Under the pieces are notes generated by a model, which saw only the letters and a program-made list of their open reading frames with translations, was not told the DNA's origin and did no database searches. This document shows positions 1 through 10,084 of a stretch of DNA of 64,000 nucleotides, in pieces. The stretch's first letter is position 1. Every line of letters starts with the position of its first letter. This stretch comes from Marinobacterium sp. LSUCC0821 (GTDB lineage Bacteria > Pseudomonadota > Gammaproteobacteria > Pseudomonadales > Balneatricaceae): NCBI RefSeq assembly GCF_012848475.1, contig NZ_CP051666.1, positions 5,001-69,000 of the forward strand, written 5' to 3'. A program made the position numbers and the translations under genes.

Positions 1-959
<959 letters not shown>

Positions 960-1116
960 ATAACGCCAAAGCTGTCTGAGTGCATAACATCAGATGAACA
1001 GCTGAATGGTAACGTAAGATCGCAAGATCAGATCGATCCGGTTGTAGCTTGTATGATCGATACAGACAATTGATTACAGTTTCAAGGTTAACGTGAAAGC
1101 GGTAACCAACCAGTTT
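960..1116 (+). other. 23S-5S internal transcribed spacer
   Basis: This 157-base spacer separates the 23S and 5S genes of one rRNA operon. I see no tRNA in it. It contains short repeats such as GATCGCAAGATC, which are probably part of the stem processed by RNases during rRNA maturation. Its function is inferred from position only. Confidence 0.8.
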
Positions 1117-1235
1117 TGCCTGGTGACAATAGAGACATGGAACCACCTGATCCCATCCCGAACTCAGTCGTGAAACGTGTCATCGCCGATGGTAGTGTGG
1201 GGTTTCCCCATGTGAGAGTAGGTCATTGCCAGGCA
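1117..1235 (+). rRNA. rrf: 5S ribosomal RNA
   Basis: A complete 5S gene of about 119 bases. It starts TGCCTGG and ends CCAGGCA, so the terminal helix I closes perfectly. The conserved loop sequences CCGAACTCAG and GATGGTAGTGTGGGG are present. It is the last gene of the rRNA operon and is followed directly by a rho-independent terminator. Confidence 0.97.
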
Positions 1236-1250
1236 CCTAATAAACAAAGA

Positions 1251-1281
1251 ACCCCAGTACCGAAAGGTCCTGGGGTTTTTT
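1251..1281 (+). terminator. rRNA operon terminator
   Basis: The stem ACCCCAG..CTGGGGT is extended by ACC/GGT around a GAAA tetraloop and followed by a run of T at 1276-1281. It lies 15 bases past the 5S gene and ends the rRNA transcript. Confidence 0.92.
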
Positions 1282-1709
1282 GTTTATCATGGGCAATGCC
1301 CCACTCTGCACTACAACGGGTCCATGTGACAAACCGATGCTCTGCAAGAGCAGGTTTGGACGTTGGCTATGCCAACGCCCGTAGGGTCAGAACCAACGGT
1401 TCTGATCATTGTAGGTCATTGCCCACTCCGTAAGATAAACTCGGCACCTGTCCAAAACACAAACACCGCTGCGCGGTGATCGCGGCTTCAGCTACGCTGA
1501 ATGCGCTCCTACGTCCGTGCGAAGTAGGCAATCTCTGCAAATGGCTCCAGCGGTTGACAGGATAAATCCAGTCACGATCGCACCGTTGCTAGGTTCATAC
1601 ACCAGTGGCTCAAATATTGCTTCTGTATTTCCAGCATACACGCCATCCGTGGCGATAACAGGCATTCAGCCTGTCATCTGCATTCTAATTACGCTCGATT
1701 TATTTACTC
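1282..1709. repeat. gene-free spacer rich in small perfect hairpins
   Basis: I find no credible gene in this 428-base gap; the ORFs crossing it have no recognisable family. It holds a series of perfect inverted repeats, several with exactly three unpaired bases: TGCTCT-gca-AGAGCA (1338-1352, flanked by AAACC/GGTTT), CGTTGGC-tat-GCCAACG (1361-1377), TCAGAACC-aac-GGTTCTGA (1387-1405), CACCGC-tgc-GCGGTG (1464-1478) and TTCAGC-tac-GCTGAA (1487-1501). Two further hairpins with longer loops lie at 1641-1654 and 1658-1674. The uniform geometry resembles the region 44808-45238. Confidence 0.8.
1478..1512 (-). repeat. REP-like element
   Basis: Read on the minus strand it begins GTAGGAGCGC, contains an inverted repeat around GTA, and ends CCGCGATC. 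This is the general plan of REP elements I recall from Pseudomonas (GTAGGAGCGG...CCGCGA). A second element of the same plan lies at 44897-44931 on the plus strand. No REP-associated transposase is in the window. Confidence 0.6.
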
Positions 1710-2609
1710 TCAAATCTTCCCACAATGATCAACAGGCTCGGTCTCAGGTGTAAAGATGATGTAGTCTGCAATCGGATTATCTTGATAGCTCTCAGGTATA
1801 TATTTCCCTGGATCCATCTCTGGTCCAGCGCTCACCATCAGAATTGTTTTACTATTTAACTCGCCTAGTAGGGGTATCCCTGTGTCGTAGCGCGTATGCA
1901 TAGTCCCAGCTATGAATACATCTAGCTTGTTGGTGCGGTTGTTTATCAAGGCACTATGCATCGCTTTATCGCGTGCTATCTGGACACGGAGCATATTCGA
2001 TAGCTGTGATTTGGGTAACTTGCCACAGTGGCTCTCGTACAGAATAGCATCCATAAATTCACGGTAAGGGCCGGTTGGTAACTCTATCTCACTATCCATG
2101 TAGGCTTGCATCTGCTGATCTCTTGTGAGATCTGTAGCTATAACGCGTTGTGCCTCTGCTAGTGCAGTTTTAACCAGTTCTCCATACCAATCCCATGGCC
2201 AGCCGCTACTCCAATTCAGCGCCTCTTTAGTAACCTCCTGATTGTTAAGGTGATTATCGAGTACATCTTGTTGCTTCTGATTTGCCATCTCTAAGGCTAC
2301 ATTGCCTAGCTTTTTTGCATCTGAAATCGCCTCTATTAGATTCTGCTCGATAGCGTGGTGCTCTTCATTCTCGTGATTCTCTCCTAAGAGGACCCAATCA
2401 CTTTTAGCTATTACAGAAACTAATACCTCCTCGGTTATGAAGTGGCGATTGTTTAGGTCCCATATCTTCCCTGCCAACGTAGTTGAACTCTCAAAATTGG
2501 GGATGATCGACTGTTGTTCACGGGCTAGTGATGTCGAAGAGTGAATTAAAATTTGGAACAGAAATAGTAGGCTGAATATTTTCTTTCGTAGCTTCACGGT
2601 GGTTCTCAA
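1710..2609 (-). CDS. ChaN-like secreted haem-binding-type protein
   Basis: A 299-residue protein with an N-terminal signal peptide (about residues 1-29, ending STSLA). The mature part carries the motif LLGENHENEEHH at about 74-85, the hallmark of the ChaN/DUF399 family. E. coli-type ChaN proteins and their Campylobacter relatives are outer-membrane lipoproteins that bind haem and are linked to iron uptake. A lipobox cysteine is not evident, so this one may be a soluble periplasmic protein. It is divergent from parC with about 125 bases between the starts, and stands alone without obvious iron-uptake genes nearby. Family assignment is fairly sure; the haem role is inherited from the family. 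Confidence 0.8.
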   Translation of the reverse strand: MRTTVKLRKKIFSLLFLFQILIHSSTSLAREQQSIIPNFESSTTLAGKIWDLNNRHFITEEVLVSVIAKSDWVLLGENHENEEHHAIEQNLIEAISDAKKLGNVALEMANQKQQDVLDNHLNNQEVTKEALNWSSGWPWDWYGELVKTALAEAQRVIATDLTRDQQMQAYMDSEIELPTGPYREFMDAILYESHCGKLPKSQLSNMLRVQIARDKAMHSALINNRTNKLDVFIAGTMHTRYDTGIPLLGELNSKTILMVSAGPEMDPGKYIPESYQDNPIADYIIFTPETEPVDHCGKI

Positions 2610-2734
2610 ATACTGACTCTATTTAATTTCTCATTTTTTACGCAATATGCAGAGCTATGGAGCTATTCTAAGATGCATCACACTTTTTAAGCTGGCATAC
2701 TTCTCTGATCTATCGGTATTAGGAAAGCTTTTAG

Positions 2735-4975
2735 ATGGAAAATCTAATCGACGATAACATAGAGACGCTACCGCTCAAGACATTTACTGAGAAAGCGTAT
2801 CTAGACTACTCAATGTACGTCATCCTTGATCGTGCACTGCCTCACCTGGGTGATGGTATGAAGCCCGTTCAACGTCGTATTGTCTATGCGATGTCTGAGC
2901 TTGGTTTAAAGGCATCCGCCAAGTATAAAAAATCTGCTCGTACTGTCGGTGACGTACTAGGTAAGTTCCATCCACACGGTGATTCGGCTTGTTATGAAGC
3001 GATGGTGTTGATGGCCCAGCCGTTTAGCTATCGCTATCCGCTTGTAGATGGGCAGGGTAACTGGGGTTCGCCTGATGATCCTAAGTCATTCGCTGCTATG
3101 CGTTATACCGAATCAAGGCTCTCGAAATATGCTGAGGTTCTGCTTAAGGAGCTTGGGCAAGGGACTGTTAATTGGGTGCCTAACTTTGATGGCACCATGG
3201 ATGAGCCTGAAGTGCTACCAGCGCGCCTTCCAAACGTGCTTCTTAACGGCTCGACCGGTATTGCTGTTGGTATGGCGACTGACATTCTGCCGCATAACCT
3301 TAAAGAGGTCGCTAAGGCGTGTATCTACCTATTGGATAATCCGGATGCGAGCGTGGCTCGACTCTTCCAAAAGGTTAAAGGCCCAGATTTCCCAACAGCA
3401 GCAGAGATTATTACAGCAACAGAAGACCTTAAGAAGATATATGAAACGGGTCGTGGTTCTGTCAAAGCCCGTGCAATCTATGAAATGGAAGATGGTGAAG
3501 TTGTTATAACGGCACTGCCTTACCAGGTCTCTGGTGCAAAAGTACTTGAGCAAATTGCAGCTCAGATGCAGCAGAAGAAGTTACCTATGGTGAGTGATCT
3601 TCGTGATGAGTCTGATCACGAAAATCCAACTCGCCTGGTTATCGTGCCTCGTTCTAATCGTATTGATGTTGAACAGCTCATGGCACACCTTTTTGCCACG
3701 ACTGATTTGGAGAGAAGTTACCGCGTTAACTTTAATATGATCGGTATCGATGGTCGTCCTCAGGTTAAAGATCTACGTCAGATTCTGACCGAGTGGCTCA
3801 CCTGGCGAACACAGGTCGTGCGTCGTCGTCTTGAACACCGTTTGCAAAAGGTTCTTGATCGTTTACACATTCTCGAAGGTTTGATTATCGCCTACCTCAA
3901 TATCGATGAGGTGATTGCGATCATTCGTAACGAGGATGAGCCTAAGCAGGAGCTGATGAGTCGGTTTGGCCTCTCGCCTGTTCAGGCTGATGCAATCCTA
4001 GATCTTAAACTTCGTCATTTAGCGAAGCTTGAAGAGTTTCAGATTCGTAGTGAGCAGTCTGAGCTCGACGAAGAGCGCCAGAAACTTGAAGCAATTCTGG
4101 GTTCTGACGAGCTGATGCGAAATCTCATTAAAGAGGAGATTGAAGAGGCTGCTGCTGAGTTTGGTGATGATCGCCGCTCACCAATTGTTGAGCGTCAGGA
4201 GTCGCAGGCATTCAGTGAGAAAGAGCTACTTACCTCTGATCCAGTCACTGTTGTTCTCTCTAAACAGGGTTGGATTCGTGCCGCGAAAGGTCACGATATC
4301 GATCCTGCGGGTCTGAGTTATAAAGCGGGTGACGGGTTCAAACTAGCCTTTGCTGGCAGAATGAATCAACCGACTATCCTGTTAGATAGCGAAGGTCGAG
4401 GTTACACCTTAGAGACGCATAATCTGCCGTCAGCTCGTGGTCAGGGTGAACCTGTCACAGGCAGTATATCGTTGCAGAAAGGCGCTTCTATCGAGGCGCT
4501 TACTGGTGGTAAGGATGCAGATCAAGTGTTGCTAGCTTCTGATGCCGGTTATGGTTTTGTTGCTAAATTTGGTGATCTGACCAGTAAAACTAAGAATGGT
4601 AAGGCAGTACTCAGTCTTCCTAAGGGTGCCAATGTCGTAGCCCCAACGCCAATTAGTGATGCTGCGAATGGCCTCATCGCTGCAGTAACAACCGAAGGTC
4701 GACTGCTTGTATTCCCTGTCTCTGAGCTGCCTGAATTGGCAAGAGGTAAGGGGAACAAGATTATCAATATTCCATCTGCTCGCGCACAGTCTCGTGAAGA
4801 GTTGATGGTTGCTGTTGCTGTCCTAACTGAAGGGCAATCTCTGCTTGTTCATGCAGGCAAACAGTACTTGAAGATGTCGTTGGCAGATCTAGAGCACTAC
4901 AAAGGCGAGCGTGGTCGCCGTGGTAACAAACTGCCAAGAGGATATCAGCGAGTTAGTTCGTTAACAGTGGAGTAA
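2735..4975 (+). CDS. parC: DNA topoisomerase IV subunit A
   Basis: A 746-residue ParC, which cuts and rejoins DNA in the ParC2ParE2 complex to decatenate daughter chromosomes. The active-site tyrosine is Y124 in [10 protein letters not shown]. The quinolone-resistance region [12 protein letters not shown] carries S84 and E88, equivalent to E. coli S80 and E84, so the target has the sensitive residues. The C-terminal part (about 500-740) is the beta-pinwheel domain. The ATG at 2735 has AGGAAA about ten bases upstream. parE, often linked in gammaproteobacteria, is not adjacent here. A strong terminator follows. Confidence 0.97.
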   Translation: MENLIDDNIETLPLKTFTEKAYLDYSMYVILDRALPHLGDGMKPVQRRIVYAMSELGLKASAKYKKSARTVGDVLGKFHPHGDSACYEAMVLMAQPFSYRYPLVDGQGNWGSPDDPKSFAAMRYTESRLSKYAEVLLKELGQGTVNWVPNFDGTMDEPEVLPARLPNVLLNGSTGIAVGMATDILPHNLKEVAKACIYLLDNPDASVARLFQKVKGPDFPTAAEIITATEDLKKIYETGRGSVKARAIYEMEDGEVVITALPYQVSGAKVLEQIAAQMQQKKLPMVSDLRDESDHENPTRLVIVPRSNRIDVEQLMAHLFATTDLERSYRVNFNMIGIDGRPQVKDLRQILTEWLTWRTQVVRRRLEHRLQKVLDRLHILEGLIIAYLNIDEVIAIIRNEDEPKQELMSRFGLSPVQADAILDLKLRHLAKLEEFQIRSEQSELDEERQKLEAILGSDELMRNLIKEEIEEAAAEFGDDRRSPIVERQESQAFSEKELLTSDPVTVVLSKQGWIRAAKGHDIDPAGLSYKAGDGFKLAFAGRMNQPTILLDSEGRGYTLETHNLPSARGQGEPVTGSISLQKGASIEALTGGKDADQVLLASDAGYGFVAKFGDLTSKTKNGKAVLSLPKGANVVAPTPISDAANGLIAAVTTEGRLLVFPVSELPELARGKGNKIINIPSARAQSREELMVAVAVLTEGQSLLVHAGKQYLKMSLADLEHYKGERGRRGNKLPRGYQRVSSLTVE

Positions 4976-5009
4976 TGATACTTAACTGAAACAGATAATC
5001 CGAAAACGT

Positions 5010-5038
5010 AAAAAGGAGCCTAGGCTCCTTTTTTTTTT
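5010..5038 (+). terminator. terminator after parC
   Basis: The inverted repeat AAAAGGAGCC-TA-GGCTCCTTTT at 5011-5032 runs into a T tract to 5038. It sits 35 bases past the parC stop. The A-rich left flank could also serve the convergent gene at 5082. Confidence 0.92.
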
Positions 5039-5081
5039 GACGTTATTTGTTCGCTGTCTCTAGAGCTGTTTTATCTGAGAA

Positions 5082-6905
5082 CTACTGCTGTTGCGCCTGT
5101 TGAGCAAGTTTAGCTAGTAGGTATCGAGCCTGTTTATCGAGTAGTTCTTGATAGCTCTTACCTAGGCCCATAATGAGTACCTTATCCTCATCTTCACGCT
5201 TAATCTCGCCCTCTTCTAGTACTGAGGCTTTCAGGTCTGGTACCTCTGTCAGAGCTGTATGGCTGATTAGACGATCGCTCTTGGTTGAGCGAGTTAGGAA
5301 GCGAGCTTCATCAGAAGTGCGATCTAAGCGATTTACTTGGCCACGCACTATTGCGGTGTGTACCTCTAGAATTGGGACTTGTTGCGCTGCTCTGCTGCGG
5401 TTGTATGAGCGTACCAATGAGGCAAAGAGCATGGCAGCACAGATTGCATTGACTCCATGTTCATCATCTTCACGTGCCTCAGTAAAGAGAATCTGAATAT
5501 CTTCACCTAGGGATTCAACCTCACCACCATAGATATTGGCCACTGAGTTGGCGAGCGTTCGATAGGTCCTTCTGATCTGTTGTGCAAGCTCAAAGGAGAC
5601 GATACCGGAATTTGGACTGGTCGCATCAATCAATACAAGGTAACCCGCTTCATGAGCTGGTAGAACTAAATCTAGCTCCTGTTCGATCGTGTAAAGATCG
5701 AGCTGCTCTTCGGTGATGATCGGTAGCTTTCTTGCACGGCGGTGAATTGCGTCGATATCAACTGTCTCAAAGCGTGGCTCACGTCGCTCATTGAGATCAG
5801 TCGGCTTGCTTGGAGTAAATCGAGGTATGGTTGGCTCGCGACGCTCAGGCTTCAGAAGATCGACAATGTCGACTTCATCATCAGCCTGGGTGTTAACTGC
5901 CATTTTGATTGTGGGGATCTGCTCTTCATCCACATCTTCATCGATTGCCTGTTCGCCATTCTCTAGCACAGACTCTATCTCTGACCGTTGAGTCTCTTCT
6001 GGTTGCGCTAGATCTTCCCAAGGAGGGGTATCATCAATAGCATCTAGATCTGGTGCTATTGGCTCCGCTTCATCATCTGAATAGTGCTCATCTTCAAAAG
6101 ATTTTGCAGGGTATTCATCATACGCTGAGCCAAGATCGATGTGTGGCTCTTCAGCTACATTGTCTCGATCATCGATCTCTTCTTCATACTCTTCGGACTC
6201 ATCCTCACTTGGATCGCCTAAGTGTTCGTTCTCATCAATGTCATCATCTGATTCGTCATCAATAGCGTCGTCATCTAGCTCTCCGCTTGGTAACTCGTTT
6301 TCATCAAATGACTCGTCATTCTCGCTATCTAGATCGAGCTCGTCTCGAGTATGTTCGTCGTCTTGTTCGTACTCTTCGTCATACTGATCTTCATCGGGTA
6401 GAAGTTGTGTTTGGCGTCTGTAGATGAGTATTGAGAAGAGCAGGGCAACTAGGGTGCCTGCAACCATTAAAACAGTTTGGTAGTTAAGTTGTTGTTGGAC
6501 AGGTTTTGGATCTATCCATACCTCAAGCTGTGCGATCTCTTCGCCATTAGGTGCAATTTTATAGGCAGCATGGACACCCTCAGTTTTTCCCGCTGCAGCT
6601 ATGCGCATCTTGTGTTGGTCGGTTATCTGAATACCTGCAACAAAGGGGTCGTCTGCGATCTGATTGGTGACGAAGTTCAAACTGACAAGATCTTTAGAAA
6701 GAATTAGAGGTGTCACTAGCACCGAAGCGCTGTTGGTCCAAATAGCTGCCTGCTTTTGAGCATCAATTAAAGCTGCGCGCTTAGCTAACAGATAGGAACC
6801 AGCTAGGGTAATAGTTAGCAATAGGCCGAGCGCAGCTACCGCAGCAAGTGCAGGGCGTTGGTACCATCTAAGTGGGGAAGGATGTTTAGAGAACCGCTCA
6901 AACAT
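5082..6905 (-). CDS. membrane protein with acidic linker and degenerate cyclase-like domain
   Basis: A 607-residue protein in three parts. Residues 1-165 have two membrane segments (about 19-40 and 143-163) around a periplasmic sensor-like loop, resembling the AhpA/YtjB (SMP) family. Residues 171-330 are an extremely Asp/Glu-rich linker of low complexity. Residues about 415-550 look like a class III nucleotide cyclase fold: D427 in the first strand, GGEVESLGEDIQILF at 460-474, and SDEARF at 531-536. The second metal position appears as Glu468 rather than Asp, and the transition-state Asn is replaced by Ser531 although R535 remains, so enzymatic activity is doubtful. It ends convergent with parC. 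The cyclase reading is inference from motif spacing. Confidence 0.7.
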   Translation of the reverse strand: MFERFSKHPSPLRWYQRPALAAVAALGLLLTITLAGSYLLAKRAALIDAQKQAAIWTNSASVLVTPLILSKDLVSLNFVTNQIADDPFVAGIQITDQHKMRIAAAGKTEGVHAAYKIAPNGEEIAQLEVWIDPKPVQQQLNYQTVLMVAGTLVALLFSILIYRRQTQLLPDEDQYDEEYEQDDEHTRDELDLDSENDESFDENELPSGELDDDAIDDESDDDIDENEHLGDPSEDESEEYEEEIDDRDNVAEEPHIDLGSAYDEYPAKSFEDEHYSDDEAEPIAPDLDAIDDTPPWEDLAQPEETQRSEIESVLENGEQAIDEDVDEEQIPTIKMAVNTQADDEVDIVDLLKPERREPTIPRFTPSKPTDLNERREPRFETVDIDAIHRRARKLPIITEEQLDLYTIEQELDLVLPAHEAGYLVLIDATSPNSGIVSFELAQQIRRTYRTLANSVANIYGGEVESLGEDIQILFTEAREDDEHGVNAICAAMLFASLVRSYNRSRAAQQVPILEVHTAIVRGQVNRLDRTSDEARFLTRSTKSDRLISHTALTEVPDLKASVLEEGEIKREDEDKVLIMGLGKSYQELLDKQARYLLAKLAQQAQQQ

Positions 6906-6985
6906 CGATTGAGTATCCAGTCGATTAAAAATTATCGCCCAATCATACCAGCGCAGGTCTGATCGGGCGATCTTTCAGCTGTTTT

Positions 6986-9900
6986 TTAATCAGTTTCTTT
7001 TGCTTGCTCCATTTGTGCCTCAAGCTCTCTCGATACCCTTTCTGGTGACCCAGCGTTGCGAGCGAGTAGGTTGTAGGTGAGAGGCGTCACAATGAGAGTT
7101 AAAAAAGTGACCAGCGTTACACCAGAGAAAACTACGATACCAATCGCCTGACGACTTTCAGCACCGGCTCCTGATGCCATTATCAGCGGAAGTGCGCCCA
7201 GTATGGTTGTCAGTGCAGTCATCAATATTGGGCGTAAGCGGCGAACAGATGCGTCAATGACTGCGTCATCGAAGCTTTCGCCTCGGTCTCGCAACTGGTT
7301 AGCAAACTCGACAATTAAAATGCCGTTTTTAGCCCCCAGGCCTATCAGCATGATCAAAGCGAGTTGTGCATATATAGTTAGCGCCTCACCCATGTAGAGA
7401 AGCCCTAAGAGTCCACCTAAGATTCCAAGTGGGACTGTTAGCATCACGATAAACGGGTTAACGAAGCTCTCAAACTGTGCAGCTAAGACAAGGAAAACAA
7501 CTAGGAGGGCAAAAAGGAATACCATCTCAATTGAGCTGCTGTCAGTTTTATAGTCCAGTGATTCACCTTGGTAGTCGATAACCGCTTCAGGTGGAAGCAC
7601 CTCGGCCGCGATTTTATCTAGATAATCGATCGCTTCACCAAGGGTATAGCCTTTAGCGAGCCCCGCTTCGATTGTGATGGCACGGGTCCGGTTGTAGTGG
7701 GGAAGACGTGGTGCTTCGCCCACAGTTTTAAACGATACGATGTTGTCGAGAGGGATGAGTTCGCCGGTTGTGCTTGAACGAACAGTCAAACGAGAAAGTT
7801 GTTCAATACGGGATAGCTGGTCAGATTGCCCTTGCACCCATACATCATATTGGCGGCCACGCTCCATAAATTGGGTAACAGTTGAACCACCCAGCATCAG
7901 CTCAAGTGTGGCGCCTAGTGATTGTGCCGAAACGCCCAATGCTGCAGCACGCTCACGATCAAATTCGGCTCGAATCTGTGGCTGGTTGCGTCTGAAATCG
8001 ATATCCAAATCAGTTAATCCGGGATTCTCCTCAGCTTTTGCAATAATCGCTTCAGTCCACTGCTCCATCTGCTCATAACTGCCGCCACCCACTACAAACT
8101 GCACGGGAGTTCTCGAACCCACACGAAGAGCAGAGCGAAGAATAGGTACAACGTTTACATCTGGAATTCCGCCAAACTGCTTACGAAGATCGCCAACCAG
8201 TTCTGACGCATGAACAGAGCGTTGATCCCAGGGTTTTAGGGTCAAGATCATAAAGCCTGAGTTGTCGCCATTAGTGCCAAAGCCAGGTGTGCGCAGCAGG
8301 GTGCTTTCAACTCCGTTTGCCTCTAGCCAAGGCTGAATGCGCTTCTCAACCTGAAGCATGGCGCTTTGCATGCTTTTTGCACTGGCACCCTCTTGCCCCT
8401 TAACCAATACGAAAATAGATCCCCTATCTTCTGTCGGCATCAATGTGCGTGGCAGGAACTGCATTGAGTAGTAGATGCCACCAAAAGCACCCGCGATGAT
8501 GACAACAGCCAGCCAGCGATGATTGAGTGCTCTTTTAAGGAAGCGCCCATAGAAGTTTTCGACTGGATGGAGTAGGCGTGCCAACCCAGCTTCAGGGTGA
8601 TTTTTGTCGTGTCTGTGGAGCAGTTTGGCACTGAGTACAGGGCCAAGTGTCAGCGCCACAACGCTAGAGAATATTACGGCTGCTGTTAATGTAAGCGCGT
8701 ACTCCCTGAAAAACTGCCCAATAGTTCCTGGTAGGAAAACGATCGGAACGAAAGTCGCTACAAGAACTAGGGTGGTAGCGATGACAGCAAATCCAACCTC
8801 ACGAATACCATCCCAAGCAGCCAATAGAGCGGGCTTTCCTTTGTTGAGATGACGGTGAATATTCTCAACCACCACAATGGTGTCATCGACCACTAGGCCG
8901 ACTGCAAGCACCATCGCTAAAAGGGTGAGTAGGTTTATCGAAAAGCCAAAGGCCAATACAGCGGTACATGCTGCAATGAGAGAGATAGGAACAGTCACTG
9001 CAGGAATTAGAGTCGCTTTAAAGTCCCCTAGGAATGCCCAGATCACAAGTACTACAAGCACTGCGGCAATCGCGAGTGTTGAGTAGACCTCAGAGATGGC
9101 ACTCTTGATGAACACAGAGATGTCGTAGGAAGTTCTTAGGTCAGTCCCCTCCGGAAGAAACGGACGGAACTGCTCTACCTCACGCTTTACAGCGTCAATG
9201 ACAGTTAATGGGTTTGCAGTTGATATTGGCTCAATACCGATCGCGATAACCTCTTCACCATCTGCGCGGAACATCTCATCGGTGTCCTGTGGGCCAGTAA
9301 AGATATTGGCTACATCGGATAGGCGGACTAACGGACCTGGCGCTTGGCGGATTACCAGAGAGTTAAAGTCAGCAATCTGGTTGTAACTGCGTGGAATCTG
9401 TATCTGCAGTGTGCGTTGTGGACCACTTAATTCACCACCACGCAACTCAAGGTTCTCCCGTTTAAGGGCGTTAACAACCTCGGTGGGGGTAAGGTTTAAT
9501 GCATTTAAACGATCGGGATCTAACTCGACACGCAGGACATAATCGCGTGCACCTAAGATCGATACTGCACTCACTCCATCGACCCGTTCCATGCGTTCTT
9601 TAAGTGTGCGCTCTGCATAGTCGGTAAGCTCTACACCGTTCATTTTGCTTGAGCTTGCGATGATATAGAGAATCATATCTCCGCGTAGGCCGCTTTTAGA
9701 AACAAGTGGTGTGGCTGCATCATCAGGCAAATTACGTGCGGCACGTGCCACCGCTTCTCGGACATCATTTGCAGCATCATCTAGACTGCGGCTTGTATCG
9801 AAAGTGATTGTGATGCGTGAGAGGTTGCGAGCACTTGTAGATTCAATGAATCGAACCCCTTCAATACCGCTTAAACGATCTTCGATAGGTGATGTAACCC

Positions 9901-10084
9901 TCAACTCAACCACCTCAGGCGCTGCACCCGTATATGAAGTGGATACGTTGATTTGTGGTCTTGATACGTCTGGGTATTCACGAAGCGGCAGGTTTAGCCA
10001 GGCTAAAATACCAAACACCACAAGTAATAGACTGATAACCGCCGCAAAAACGGGGCGGCGAACTGACACTTCACTTAGGATCAT
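6986..10084 (-). CDS. RND efflux pump inner-membrane transporter (HAE1 type)
   Basis: A 1032-residue proton-driven multidrug exporter of the AcrB/MexB superfamily. It starts with the typical RRPVFAAVISLLL first membrane helix. The proton-relay pair D400-D401 sits in GLVVDDTIVVVENIHRH, matching AcrB D407-D408. Two large periplasmic loops and the second bundle of helices (LAQFESF to the end) follow. Its ATG overlaps the adaptor stop codon by four bases (ATGA), so the two are translationally coupled. No TolC-like outer-membrane channel gene is adjacent, so it probably shares a channel encoded elsewhere. The substrate cannot be told from sequence. Confidence 0.93.
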   Translation of the reverse strand: MILSEVSVRRPVFAAVISLLLVVFGILAWLNLPLREYPDVSRPQINVSTSYTGAAPEVVELRVTSPIEDRLSGIEGVRFIESTSARNLSRITITFDTSRSLDDAANDVREAVARAARNLPDDAATPLVSKSGLRGDMILYIIASSSKMNGVELTDYAERTLKERMERVDGVSAVSILGARDYVLRVELDPDRLNALNLTPTEVVNALKRENLELRGGELSGPQRTLQIQIPRSYNQIADFNSLVIRQAPGPLVRLSDVANIFTGPQDTDEMFRADGEEVIAIGIEPISTANPLTVIDAVKREVEQFRPFLPEGTDLRTSYDISVFIKSAISEVYSTLAIAAVLVVLVIWAFLGDFKATLIPAVTVPISLIAACTAVLAFGFSINLLTLLAMVLAVGLVVDDTIVVVENIHRHLNKGKPALLAAWDGIREVGFAVIATTLVLVATFVPIVFLPGTIGQFFREYALTLTAAVIFSSVVALTLGPVLSAKLLHRHDKNHPEAGLARLLHPVENFYGRFLKRALNHRWLAVVIIAGAFGGIYYSMQFLPRTLMPTEDRGSIFVLVKGQEGASAKSMQSAMLQVEKRIQPWLEANGVESTLLRTPGFGTNGDNSGFMILTLKPWDQRSVHASELVGDLRKQFGGIPDVNVVPILRSALRVGSRTPVQFVVGGGSYEQMEQWTEAIIAKAEENPGLTDLDIDFRRNQPQIRAEFDRERAAALGVSAQSLGATLELMLGGSTVTQFMERGRQYDVWVQGQSDQLSRIEQLSRLTVRSSTTGELIPLDNIVSFKTVGEAPRLPHYNRTRAITIEAGLAKGYTLGEAIDYLDKIAAEVLPPEAVIDYQGESLDYKTDSSSIEMVFLFALLVVFLVLAAQFESFVNPFIVMLTVPLGILGGLLGLLYMGEALTIYAQLALIMLIGLGAKNGILIVEFANQLRDRGESFDDAVIDASVRRLRPILMTALTTILGALPLIMASGAGAESRQAIGIVVFSGVTLVTFLTLIVTPLTYNLLARNAGSPERVSRELEAQMEQAKETD

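Noticed and set aside
2735-4975. Quinolone-resistance mutations in parC
   Set aside because: S84 and E88 are the sensitive residues.
5742-6387. ORFs on the plus strand rich in Ser or His
   Set aside because: They are antisense shadows of the Asp/Glu-rich linker in the minus-strand gene at 5082-6905.
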